Positions 51,893 through 61,354 of a stretch of 64,000 nucleotides of DNA are shown piece by piece. The stretch is from Hyphomicrobiales bacterium (GTDB lineage: Bacteria; Pseudomonadota; Alphaproteobacteria; Rhizobiales; Beijerinckiaceae). The position numbers and the translations under genes were made by a program. The stretch is from contig UCBZ01000017.1 of NCBI GenBank assembly GCA_900470775.1, positions 229,181-293,180 on the forward strand, given 5' to 3'. The notes beneath the pieces are model-generated. The model was given only the letters and a program-made list of their open reading frames with translations. It did not search any database and was not told the DNA's origin. Within the stretch, counting starts at the first letter, position 1, and the number at the start of each line of letters is the position of its first letter.

Positions 51893-53217
51893 ATGTCTCT
51901 GGCGTCCAGCGCCCGATAGAGCGGCAGTGCGAGCGGTGCGAGCCGGCGGATGACCTCCCGCATCGGCTGCGCCTTGGGCTCGGAGAGCGGCAGCCCCAAT
52001 GCGCCCAGCGGTGTGCCTTGCGTCGCCTGCGCCAGTTCGCGTCCCAGCGAGATCGAGAGCGCCACCGCCCGGCCGTTGCAGCCGACCCAGCCGAAGCCGT
52101 TGGGCCCGAGTTGATGGATGCGCGGATAGCCCGGCACCTGCGGCTTCAGCACGTCGTCGGGCGTCATGCCGATATAGCCTGACCAGACATAGTCGAACGA
52201 GACCTCGCCAAGCTGCGGCCAGAGCCGCTTCAGCCGCTCGCCGACCGGCCCGCGCAGATTGTCCCCGCCGGCTCCAGGGAACACTGCGGCGCCGCCCGTG
52301 ACGAGCCGGTTGCGCGCATCCCAACGCGCGAAATAAAGCTCGCGATGCGTGTCCGACAGCGCCTGCCGGCCGGGGATGATCGTCTTGGCGATGGTGTCGC
52401 TGATCGGCTTCGTCGCCATCTGCCAGGACAGGACGGGGATGACCTCGCCTGCGATCTCCGGCGCGAGCCCGCTCTCGAATTCATCCGTGTAAGCGTTCGT
52501 CGCCAAAACCAGCGCGCGTGCCGTCACCGAACCCTTCGCCGTCCTCACAGTCCAGCGGTCGCCCTCGCGCGCCATGCTGGCCACGGGCGAGCGCGCATAT
52601 ATCGTCGCTCCGAGCTTAAGCGCGACCTCGGCCAGCCCGCGCGCCAAAGCGAGAGGATTGATATGGCCGCCCGTCCGGTTCCAGAAGCCGCCGAACCAGG
52701 CCTCCGAGCCGGTCATCTGCGCCGTCGCCGCGCGGTCGAGAAGCTCGACCGGCGCGCCGATCGCCGACCATTCACGCACCCGCTTCTCGGCGATCTTGAA
52801 CCGCCCCGGCGAATGCACCGGCTGGACCCAGCCCGCCTGCTCCGCTTCGGCCGGGACATCGTATTTGCGCATGAGATCAAACAGGTACTGCGCGCTGTCG
52901 CGCAGCATCGCGTTGAAGCGCTCGCCCGCCTCGCCATGGCGCGCGACCATCGCCGAAGGGTCGTGTCCGGCGAGCGTCGGGATCACCTGCCCGTTGTTGC
53001 GCCCCGACGCCCCCCAGCCCGGTTCGGCCGCCTCGACGACCACGACCTCAACACCGCTCTCGCGCAGATGGATCGCCGTCGACAGCCCGGTGAAGCCCGC
53101 GCCGATCACCACCACATCGGTCTGCACGTCGCCCTCCAGCGCAGGGAGCGCGGGACCGGCCGGGGCCGTCGCAGCCCAGAGCGAGGGCGGCCAGGTGACG
53201 GAGGCGGAAGCGGGCAT
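51889..53217 (-). CDS. FAD-dependent amine/amino-acid oxidoreductase (DAO family)
   Basis: A 442-residue flavoprotein of the DadA/PuuB-like group. The dinucleotide-binding motif is 'VVVIGAGFTGLSTAIHLRESG' split around G-A-G-x-x-G, near residue 35. 'WGASGRNNGQVIPTL' is the PuuB-type flavin-contact segment, and 'YIGMTPDDVLKPQVPGYP' and 'GFGWVGCNGRAVALSISLGRELA' form the C-terminal FAD-binding region. Substrates of relatives are gamma-glutamylputrescine, sarcosine-like N-methyl amino acids or D-amino acids. It converges on the amidase gene with overlapping stops and fits an amine- or amide-degrading set regulated by MocR. Confidence 0.9.
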   Translation of the reverse strand: MPASASVTWPPSLWAATAPAGPALPALEGDVQTDVVVIGAGFTGLSTAIHLRESGVEVVVVEAAEPGWGASGRNNGQVIPTLAGHDPSAMVARHGEAGERFNAMLRDSAQYLFDLMRKYDVPAEAEQAGWVQPVHSPGRFKIAEKRVREWSAIGAPVELLDRAATAQMTGSEAWFGGFWNRTGGHINPLALARGLAEVALKLGATIYARSPVASMAREGDRWTVRTAKGSVTARALVLATNAYTDEFESGLAPEIAGEVIPVLSWQMATKPISDTIAKTIIPGRQALSDTHRELYFARWDARNRLVTGGAAVFPGAGGDNLRGPVGERLKRLWPQLGEVSFDYVWSGYIGMTPDDVLKPQVPGYPRIHQLGPNGFGWVGCNGRAVALSISLGRELAQATQGTPLGALGLPLSEPKAQPMREVIRRLAPLALPLYRALDARDI

Positions 53218-53540
53218 TGCGTTCTCTTTCCGGATGGAGATCAGCCGGCGCAGGATGAGGTGAGCCGTTCGAACCTATCCTTGCCGCCTCGTCCGGCCAG
53301 GGCAAGAGGAGCTTCCCACGCTGACGGCAAGCAGGAGATCGATCTTCCACTAAAGATCATCGAGGCGAACAATATCTTCCAAAACTTGCGATATATCATT
53401 CTCTGCTTGGAATTTTCATCCCCGCCCCGCTATGTGTGCAGCGCAACAGGGGGCAGCCGGAACGCGCGGAGCGGGCGATTGCATCGCGCCATCGCTTCGG
53501 CTGAACTCGCGCATCGCTGGATTTCGGATTAGGGGCCGTC
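53218..53540. other. Intergenic region between divergent FAD oxidoreductase and glyoxalase-like genes
   Basis: This 323-bp gap has no supported gene. It contains an unusually AT-rich core (about 53365-53425) with an inverted repeat TTCCAA (53377-53382) and TTGGAA (53407-53412). The core probably holds one or both divergent promoters. An AGGGG Shine-Dalgarno lies 6 bp before the downstream ATG at 53541. Confidence 0.4.
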
Positions 53541-54383
53541 ATGCCACTCAAGCACATTCTCGGCCTCGATCATGTCGTCGTCACCGTTCGTGATCTCGAC
53601 GCCGCCGCCGCCCAGTGGACGAGCCTCGGCTTCACCGTTTCGCCGCGCGGCACCCATTCGCCGATCCTCGGCACCGGCAACTACACGATCATGTTCGGCG
53701 AGGATTACGTCGAACTGCTCGGCATCCTGACTGAGACCGAGCAGAACAAGCCGACCCGCGACTATCTCGCCAGGCGCGAGGGCCTGGAACGCGCCGCCTT
53801 CACCACGGACGATGCCGCGGCCGGCGCGGCCGAACTCAAGAGCCGCGGCCTCGCCGCACTGGGCCCGATCCATTTCGGCCGCCCGGTCGATCTGCCCGGC
53901 GGCGGCACCGGCGAGGCCAGGTTCAACGTCTTCCGCTGGCCGCTCGACCAGAATCCTGGCGGCTTGCGCATCTTCGCCTGCCAGCATTTGACGCGCGAGA
54001 CGGTCTGGTTCCCGGAACTCCAGAGCCATGCCAACAGCGTCACCCGCATCGTCCGCCTTGAAGTGCTGGCCGCCGACCCCAGGGCCGCAGCCGAACATCT
54101 CGCTAGGCTGATCGACGAACCCGTGCATGCAGACGGCGATGGCTGGCTAGTGCCCTCGGGCGGCAAGCGCGCCGATTTTCTGTTCTACGACGCGGCCGGT
54201 TTTGCGCGCCGCTATCCTGAAGCGGTGCGCGATGGCGCGGCGAAGGAAGGGGCGGTTGCGCTGGTTCTGGCCACGGACGATCTCGGCCGCGCGACAGCTG
54301 CGCTCGGTCCCCGCGCGATAAGCCATGACGGCGCCGTCTGCGTCGCGGCGAACGGTCTCGTTGTGAGCTTCCTGCCGCAATAA
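53541..54383 (+). CDS. Glyoxalase-like VOC-family protein
   Basis: A 280-residue protein with a VOC module at each end. The first starts 'LGLDHVVVTVRDLDAAAAQW' with His11 as a likely metal ligand and Glu in 'GEDYVELLGI' as the second. The middle and C-terminal region ('HANSVTRIVRLEVLAADPRAAAEHLARLI') begins another module. The length and pattern fit the glyoxalase-3-like (PF13468-type) group, whose reactions are mostly unknown. It stands upstream of the second peptide importer by 96 bp on the same strand. A function in detoxification or ring-cleavage chemistry cannot be told from sequence. Confidence 0.82.
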   Translation: MPLKHILGLDHVVVTVRDLDAAAAQWTSLGFTVSPRGTHSPILGTGNYTIMFGEDYVELLGILTETEQNKPTRDYLARREGLERAAFTTDDAAAGAAELKSRGLAALGPIHFGRPVDLPGGGTGEARFNVFRWPLDQNPGGLRIFACQHLTRETVWFPELQSHANSVTRIVRLEVLAADPRAAAEHLARLIDEPVHADGDGWLVPSGGKRADFLFYDAAGFARRYPEAVRDGAAKEGAVALVLATDDLGRATAALGPRAISHDGAVCVAANGLVVSFLPQ

Positions 54384-54415
54384 CACGCAGGCCTGTTTTT
54401 CAGGCGGCGGCACCG

Positions 54416-54444
54416 TTGACGGGGTCCATCGCCGCCCGCATCGT
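54416..54444 (+). promoter_or_regulatory. Candidate promoter before the second peptide-importer operon
   Basis: TTGACG at 54416-54421 followed after 17 bp by CATCGT (54439-54444) resembles the promoter proposed for the TRAP operon (TTGACG, 18 bp, TATCGT). It lies 36-64 bp before the binding-protein ATG. A short stem (GCCTG/CAGGC, 54391-54405) around five T residues precedes it and could weakly end the upstream transcript. Confidence 0.4.
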
Positions 54445-54479
54445 TTCCCTAACGTGACCGCACGACCGAGGATCCCGCC

Positions 54480-56084
54480 ATGGACATGACCCGCCGCGCC
54501 GCGCTTCTGACCAGCGCCGCCATCGCCTCCAGCGTCGCCTTCCCGATGCGCACTTTCGCGCAGCAGACGCCGCGCAAGGGCGGGGTCTTCACGGTCCATT
54601 ACGGCGCCGAGCAACGCCAGTTGAACCCGAGCCTGCAGGCCTCGACCGGTGTCTACATCATCGGCGGCAAGATCCAGGAGCAGCTCGTCGATCTCGACGC
54701 CGCCGGCAATCCGGTCGGCGTGCTCGCCACGAGCTGGGAAGCGACGCCCGACGGCAAGACCATCACCTTCAAGCTGCGCGACGGCGTGAAGTGGCATGAT
54801 GGCAAGCCCTTCACCTCCGCCGACGTGCAGTTCACCGCGATGGAGATGTGGAAGAAGATCCTGAACTACGGCACCACGCTGCAGCTCTTCCTCACGGCCG
54901 TCGACACGCCCGACCCGCTGACGGCGGTGTTCCGATACGAGCGGCCGATGCCGCTCGGCCTGCTGCTGCGGGCGCTGCCCGATCTCGGTTACGTCTCGCC
55001 GCGCCATCTCTACGAGGGCAAGGGCGACATCCGCCAGAACCCGGTCAATCTCGCCCCCATCGGCACCGGCCCGTTCAAATTCGTCGCCTATGAGCGCGGC
55101 CAGCACGTCATCGCCGATCGCAACGCCGATTACTGGCGCCCCAACGCGCCCTATCTCGACCGGATCGTCTGGCGCGTCGTCACCGACCGCGCGGCGGCCG
55201 CCGCCCAGATGGAAGCCGGCCAGATCCACTACAGCCCGTTCTCGGGCCTGACGATCTCGGACTCCGCGCGCCTGTCGAAGGACCCGCGCTTCATCGTCTC
55301 GACCAAGGGCAATGAGGGCAACGCCCGCACCAACACTGTCGAGTTCAACTTCCGCCGCAAGGAACTCGCCGACATCCGCGTGCGCCGCGCCATCGCGCAT
55401 GCGCTCGACATCCCGTTCTTCATTGAGAACTTCCTCGGCGACTTCGCCAAGCCCGGCACCGGTCCGGTCCCTTCGGTCTCGACCGATTTCTACCCCGCCG
55501 ACAACGGCCCGCAATATCCGTTCGACAAGAAGCTCGCCGCCAAGCTGCTCGACGAGGCCGGCTTCAAGGCGGGCGCAGGCGGCACGCGCTTTTCGCTGCG
55601 GCTCCTGCCCGCGCCCTGGGGCGAGGACATCACGCTCTTCGCCACCTTTATCCAGCAGTCGCTGGCCGATGTCGGGATCAAGGTCGAGGTCGTCAGAACC
55701 GATGGCGGCGGCTTCCTGAAGCAGGTCTATGACGACCATGCCTTCGACCTTGCCACCGGCTGGCACCAGTACCGCAACGACCCCGCCGTCTCGACCACGG
55801 TCTGGTATCGCTCGGGCCAGCCCAAGGGCGCGCCCTGGACCAACCAGTGGGACTGGACCAACCCGGCAATGGACAAGATCATCGACGATGCCGCCACCGA
55901 GGTCGATGTCGCCAAGCGCAAGGCGCTCTATGGCGATTTCGTCCGCCTCGCCAACACCGAGATCCCGATCTGGACGCCGATCGAGCAGATCTTCCTGACC
56001 GCAATCAGCGCCAAGGCGCGCAACCACTCCAACACCCCGCGCTGGGGCTCATCGTCCTGGCACGATCTGTGGTTGGCGGAGTGA
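54480..56084 (+). CDS. ABC transporter substrate-binding protein, family 5 (peptide type), Tat-exported
   Basis: A 534-residue periplasmic binding protein with a twin-arginine-like signal (MTRRAALLTSAA) and a cleavage region near 'TFAQQ'. Family-5 motifs are 'TFKLRDGVKWHDGKPFTSADVQ', 'PIGTGPFKFVAYERGQHV' and 'RVRRAIAHALD'. It starts a second complete dipeptide-type import operon (binding protein, two permeases, fused ATPase) that ends with peptidase T. That pairing makes di- or tripeptides the most likely ligand. Start at ATG 54480. Confidence 0.92.
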   Translation: MDMTRRAALLTSAAIASSVAFPMRTFAQQTPRKGGVFTVHYGAEQRQLNPSLQASTGVYIIGGKIQEQLVDLDAAGNPVGVLATSWEATPDGKTITFKLRDGVKWHDGKPFTSADVQFTAMEMWKKILNYGTTLQLFLTAVDTPDPLTAVFRYERPMPLGLLLRALPDLGYVSPRHLYEGKGDIRQNPVNLAPIGTGPFKFVAYERGQHVIADRNADYWRPNAPYLDRIVWRVVTDRAAAAAQMEAGQIHYSPFSGLTISDSARLSKDPRFIVSTKGNEGNARTNTVEFNFRRKELADIRVRRAIAHALDIPFFIENFLGDFAKPGTGPVPSVSTDFYPADNGPQYPFDKKLAAKLLDEAGFKAGAGGTRFSLRLLPAPWGEDITLFATFIQQSLADVGIKVEVVRTDGGGFLKQVYDDHAFDLATGWHQYRNDPAVSTTVWYRSGQPKGAPWTNQWDWTNPAMDKIIDDAATEVDVAKRKALYGDFVRLANTEIPIWTPIEQIFLTAISAKARNHSNTPRWGSSSWHDLWLAE

Positions 56085-56124
56085 ACGCTTCGCCTTCAGA
56101 AACGGCCTGCTACAGTCGGACCCC

Positions 56125-57102
56125 ATGCGCATCCTGACCCTTGCGGGGCGGCGTCTCGCCGCCTCGATCCCGACCCTCGTCCTGATCCTGATCGGCGTCT
56201 TCGTCCTCTTGCAGTTCGCGCCGGGCGACACGGTCGATGCGCTGATGGCGCAGATGGGCGGCGGCGATGCCACGACCGCCAAGCAGCTGCGCCAGTATTA
56301 CGGGCTCGACGTCTCGGCCTGGGCCCAGCTCGGCAACTACCTCTGGCGCCTGGTCCGGCTCGATCTCGGCTTCTCGGCGATCTACGGCAAGCCGGTCGCG
56401 ACCGTGATCGCCGAGCGCCTGCCGGCGACGATCCTGCTGATGACCGCCTCGCTCTCGCTGGCCTTTGTCTTCGGCCTGATCTTCGGCGTGGTCGCCGCCC
56501 GCGGCGTCAACCGCTGGCCCGATACGCTGATCTCGACGCTCGGCCTCGTCTTCTATGCGATGCCGACCTTCTGGTTCGGGCTGATGGCGATCGTGGTCTT
56601 CTCGATCTACCTGCAATGGCTGCCGGCGGGAGGATTCGAGGACATCACGGTCGGGCTGACCGGCTGGCGCCGTACGCTCGACATCGCCAGCCACCTCGTC
56701 CTGCCGACGCTGACGCTCGGCCTGTTTTACATGGCGATTTATCTCCGCATCATGCGCGGCTCGATGCTCGAGGTGCTGACGCTCGATTTCGTCCGCACCG
56801 CCCGCGCCAAGGGCATGGACGAGACGCGCGTTGTGGTGCGCCATGTCCTGCGCAACGCGCTGCTGCCGATGGTGACGCTGATCGGCCTGCAGGCCGGCAC
56901 GATGCTCGGCGGCTCGGTCGTGGTCGAGAGCGTGTTCTCCCTGCCGGGCCTCGGCCGCCTCGCCTATGAATCGGTGATCCAGCGCGATCTCAACACGCTG
57001 CTCGGCATCGTCTTCGTCTCAGCGCTGCTGGTCATCCTCGTCAACTTCATCGTCGACCTGCTCTATGCCCGGCTTGACCCGCGCATCACGACGGGGGGCT
57101 GA
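56125..57102 (+). CDS. Dipeptide-type ABC transporter permease (DppB family)
   Basis: A 325-residue membrane protein. It begins with the hydrophobic 'RILTLAGRRLAASIPTLVLI' and has 'LLQFAPGDTVDALMAQMGGGD', a central EAA loop 'FVRTARAKGMDETRVVVRHVLRN' and the C-terminal 'VIQRDLNTLLGIVFVSALLVILVNFIVDLLYARLDPRI' typical of DppB. It lies 40 bp after the binding-protein gene and 4 bp before its DppC-type partner. Confidence 0.93.
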   Translation: MRILTLAGRRLAASIPTLVLILIGVFVLLQFAPGDTVDALMAQMGGGDATTAKQLRQYYGLDVSAWAQLGNYLWRLVRLDLGFSAIYGKPVATVIAERLPATILLMTASLSLAFVFGLIFGVVAARGVNRWPDTLISTLGLVFYAMPTFWFGLMAIVVFSIYLQWLPAGGFEDITVGLTGWRRTLDIASHLVLPTLTLGLFYMAIYLRIMRGSMLEVLTLDFVRTARAKGMDETRVVVRHVLRNALLPMVTLIGLQAGTMLGGSVVVESVFSLPGLGRLAYESVIQRDLNTLLGIVFVSALLVILVNFIVDLLYARLDPRITTGG

Positions 57103-57106
57103 AGCG

Positions 57107-57933
57107 ATGTCCTTCCTGAAGCTCTATTTTCGCAGCCCGCCGGCGATCATCGGCCTTGTCCTGCTGATCCTCGTCCTGGCGATGGCCGCCACCGCCGACT
57201 GGTTTTATCCGCGCGATCCGCTGGCGCTGGCCGGGCGGCCGCTGATCTGGCCGTTCAGCAATCCGCGCTTCCTGCTCGGCACCGACAATTCCGGCCGCGA
57301 CATCGCAGCCCAGATCTTCCACGGCGCCCGCATCTCGCTGCTGATCGGGCTGGTCGCCACCGTCATCTCGGTCTTCATCGGCATCACCATCGGCGCTCTG
57401 GCCGGCTATTACGGCGAGTGGGTCGATACCGCGCTGATGCGCGTCACCGAGGCCTTCCAGACCCTGCCGAACTTCATCCTGCTGCTGGTGCTCGTCGCGG
57501 TCTTCGGCTCGACCATCACCACGGTGACGGTCGCGATCGGCATCGTCTCCTGGCCGGCCTCGGCTCGTTTGACGCGGGCCGAGTTCCTATCGCTGCGCAA
57601 CCGCGAATTCGTCCAGGCCGGCCGCACGCTGGGTCTCAGGGATGCCAAGCTGATATTCGGCGAGATCCTGCCAAACGCGCTGCCGCCGGTCATCGTCTAT
57701 GCCAGCGTGGTGATGGCAATCGCGATCCTGCTCGAAAGCGCGCTGGCCTTCCTCAAGCTGTCGGACCCCAACGTCGCCTCCTGGGGCAACCTGATCGGCG
57801 CCGGCCGCGATGTGCTGCGGGTGCAATGGTATGTCTCGGCCATTCCCGGCGTCGCCATCCTCGTCACCGTGCTCGCCGTCTCGCTCGTGGGCCAAGGCCT
57901 GAACGATGCGCTGAACCCGAGACTGAAGGGCCG

Positions 57934-57937
<4 letters not shown>
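57107..57937 (+). CDS. Dipeptide-type ABC transporter permease (DppC family)
   Basis: A 276-residue partner permease, slightly shorter than usual because the N-terminal cytoplasmic extension is brief. Typical DppC segments are 'FLLGTDNSGRDIAAQIFHGARISL', 'GYYGEWVDTALMRVTEAFQTLPNFILLL' and the EAA loop 'FVQAGRTLGLRDAKLIFGEILPN'. I use the ATG at 57107, just after the upstream stop; the longer frame overlaps the DppB-type gene. Its stop overlaps the ATPase start by 4 bp. Confidence 0.92.
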
Positions 57938-59556
<1,619 letters not shown>

Positions 59557-59595
59557 CGCAGGACAGCCGATCCGACGGACAGCATCGGAGAGATC

Positions 59596-60822
59596 ATGAG
59601 CATCCGCGAGCAGTTGATCGAGCGCTTCTTCCGCTATGTCGCGGTCGAGAGCCAGAGCGATGCTGGGGCTCCGACCCTGCCGAGCACGCCCGGCCAGCAG
59701 CGCCTCGCCGCTTTGCTCGCTGACGAGCTGCGCGGCCTCGGGCTTGAGAACATCGTCATCGACGAGCATGCGACCGTCACCGCGCTGAAGCGCGGCAACC
59801 GTCCCGGCGCGCCCAGGATCGGCTTCATAGCCCACCTCGACACCGTTGATTCAGGCCTGTCGCCAATCATCGACCCGCAGATCCTGCACTTCGAGGGCAG
59901 GGATCTTTGCCTCAACCCGCAGCAGGACATCTGGCTGTGCGTCGCCGCGCATCCCGAGATCGAACGCTGGAGCGGGGCGGACATCATCTTCAGCGATGGC
60001 ACCAGCGTGCTCGGCGCCGACAACAAGGCCGCCATTGCCGTCGTCATGACGCTGCTGGCGACGCTTTCGCCCGATGACACCCATGGCGACATCCTCATTG
60101 CCTTCGTTCCCGACGAGGAGATCGGATTGCGCGGCGCCAAGGCGCTCGATCTCGCGCGCTTCCCCTGCGACTTCGCCTACACGATCGACAGCTGCGAGGT
60201 CGGCGAGGTCGTCGTCGAGAACTTCAATGCCGCAGCCGGCGAACTCGTCTTCACCGGCGTCAGCGCCCATCCGATGTCGGCCAAGGGCGTGATGGTCAAC
60301 CCGCTATTGATGGCGCACGACTTCATGGCTGAGTTCGATCGCGCCGAGACGCCCGAGCGCACCGAAGGCCGCGAAGGCTATATCTGGTTTACCGAGATCG
60401 CCGCCAATGCAAGCCAGGCCCGCCTCAAGCTTGCGATCCGCGAGTTCGACCGGCAGCGCTTCGAAGAGCGCAAGCGGCGGATCGGCGAGGTCGCCGATCT
60501 GATCGCGGCGCGCTATCCCAAGGGCCGGGTCGAATGCCGCGTCACCGACACCTATGGCAACATCTCCGACAGCCTCGGCGACGACCGCCGCTCCGTCGAT
60601 CTGTTGCTGTCGGCCATGGCCGCGCTGAACATCGAACCGAAACTGATCCCGATGCGCGGCGGCACGGACGGCGCGGCGCTCTCGGCCCGGGGCATCCCCA
60701 CCCCCAACTTCTTCACCGGCGCCTACAATTTCCACTCGCGCTTCGAATTCCTGCCCATCCCGGCTTTCGAAAAGTCATTCGAAGTCGCGCGCATGATCTG
60801 CCTTCGGGCGGCCGCGACCTGA
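59596..60822 (+). CDS. pepT: Peptidase T (tripeptide aminopeptidase)
   Basis: A 408-residue M20B metallopeptidase, the same length as the well-known enterobacterial PepT. Motifs are 'IGFIAHLDTVD' (metal His and catalytic Asp), 'VLGADNKAAIAV' (bridging Asp), 'VPDEEIGLRGAK' (Glu pair) and the C-terminal 'RGGTDGAALSARGIPTPNFFTGAYNFHSRFE', which includes the last metal His. It removes the N-terminal residue of tripeptides in the cytoplasm. It lies 39 bp after the transporter ATPase, with GGAGAG just before the ATG, and so hydrolyses what that importer brings in. Confidence 0.95.
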   Translation: MSIREQLIERFFRYVAVESQSDAGAPTLPSTPGQQRLAALLADELRGLGLENIVIDEHATVTALKRGNRPGAPRIGFIAHLDTVDSGLSPIIDPQILHFEGRDLCLNPQQDIWLCVAAHPEIERWSGADIIFSDGTSVLGADNKAAIAVVMTLLATLSPDDTHGDILIAFVPDEEIGLRGAKALDLARFPCDFAYTIDSCEVGEVVVENFNAAAGELVFTGVSAHPMSAKGVMVNPLLMAHDFMAEFDRAETPERTEGREGYIWFTEIAANASQARLKLAIREFDRQRFEERKRRIGEVADLIAARYPKGRVECRVTDTYGNISDSLGDDRRSVDLLLSAMAALNIEPKLIPMRGGTDGAALSARGIPTPNFFTGAYNFHSRFEFLPIPAFEKSFEVARMICLRAAAT

Positions 60823-61354
60823 CTGCGACGCTCGTGCCCTCGAAGCGCGGGATCGATCGGGAAGGCGCTAAACGGATCAGGACAGGGTGCGCGTGACGTC
60901 GCCGCCAAAATCCGATGCCCAATCGTCGCCAGTTTCGGCATAGCCCGGGGCGAAACCCGCGCAAGCTGGATCGGCGGAACCCGATCCCTTGCCGGCGTAT
61001 CGGCGCAGGAACGCTGACTTGAGTAGACAGGGCTCGCCGCCCACCATTCCCGAGGCGCCCCCGAGGTCGAACAGGCATGACGCGCAGGGCAGAGCTGAGA
61101 TGCGGGGCAGGCCTGCCCGCAGTTCCAGCAGGATCCCGGACGGTTCCGTCGAAGCAGGCATGGATCAGGTTCCGGTTTGCCGCGGTCAGCGTCAAAGGCA
61201 ACCGTTGCACGGCAAGCCTCACCGGGTTGTTAATTCTATCTGCGCGATAATCGGCAACGTAACCCAGTGCCACGACGGGCAGCCTGCCAGATCACAAGAA
61301 CATCTTAACGGTAAAGGCGGATGTTGCCGCAAGCTGCCCTACAAGGGATTCGTG
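60823..61354. other. 532-bp gap between pepT and the GGDEF/EAL gene
   Basis: No supported gene is seen. A minus-strand frame at 60877-61161 (94 codons) is the only candidate: its composition is not obviously wrong, but third-position G/C is clearly lower than in neighbouring genes and no good Shine-Dalgarno or known motif is present. A plus-strand extension of the GGDEF frame runs through the gap to 60989 but is poorly coding. The last 100 bp are more AT-rich and likely contain the GGDEF/EAL promoter. Confidence 0.4.

Noticed and set aside
60877-61161. 94-codon minus-strand frame in the gap before the GGDEF/EAL gene
   Set aside because: Composition is not absurd, but third-position G/C is lower than in neighbours and no motif or strong Shine-Dalgarno is present; left unannotated as a gene.
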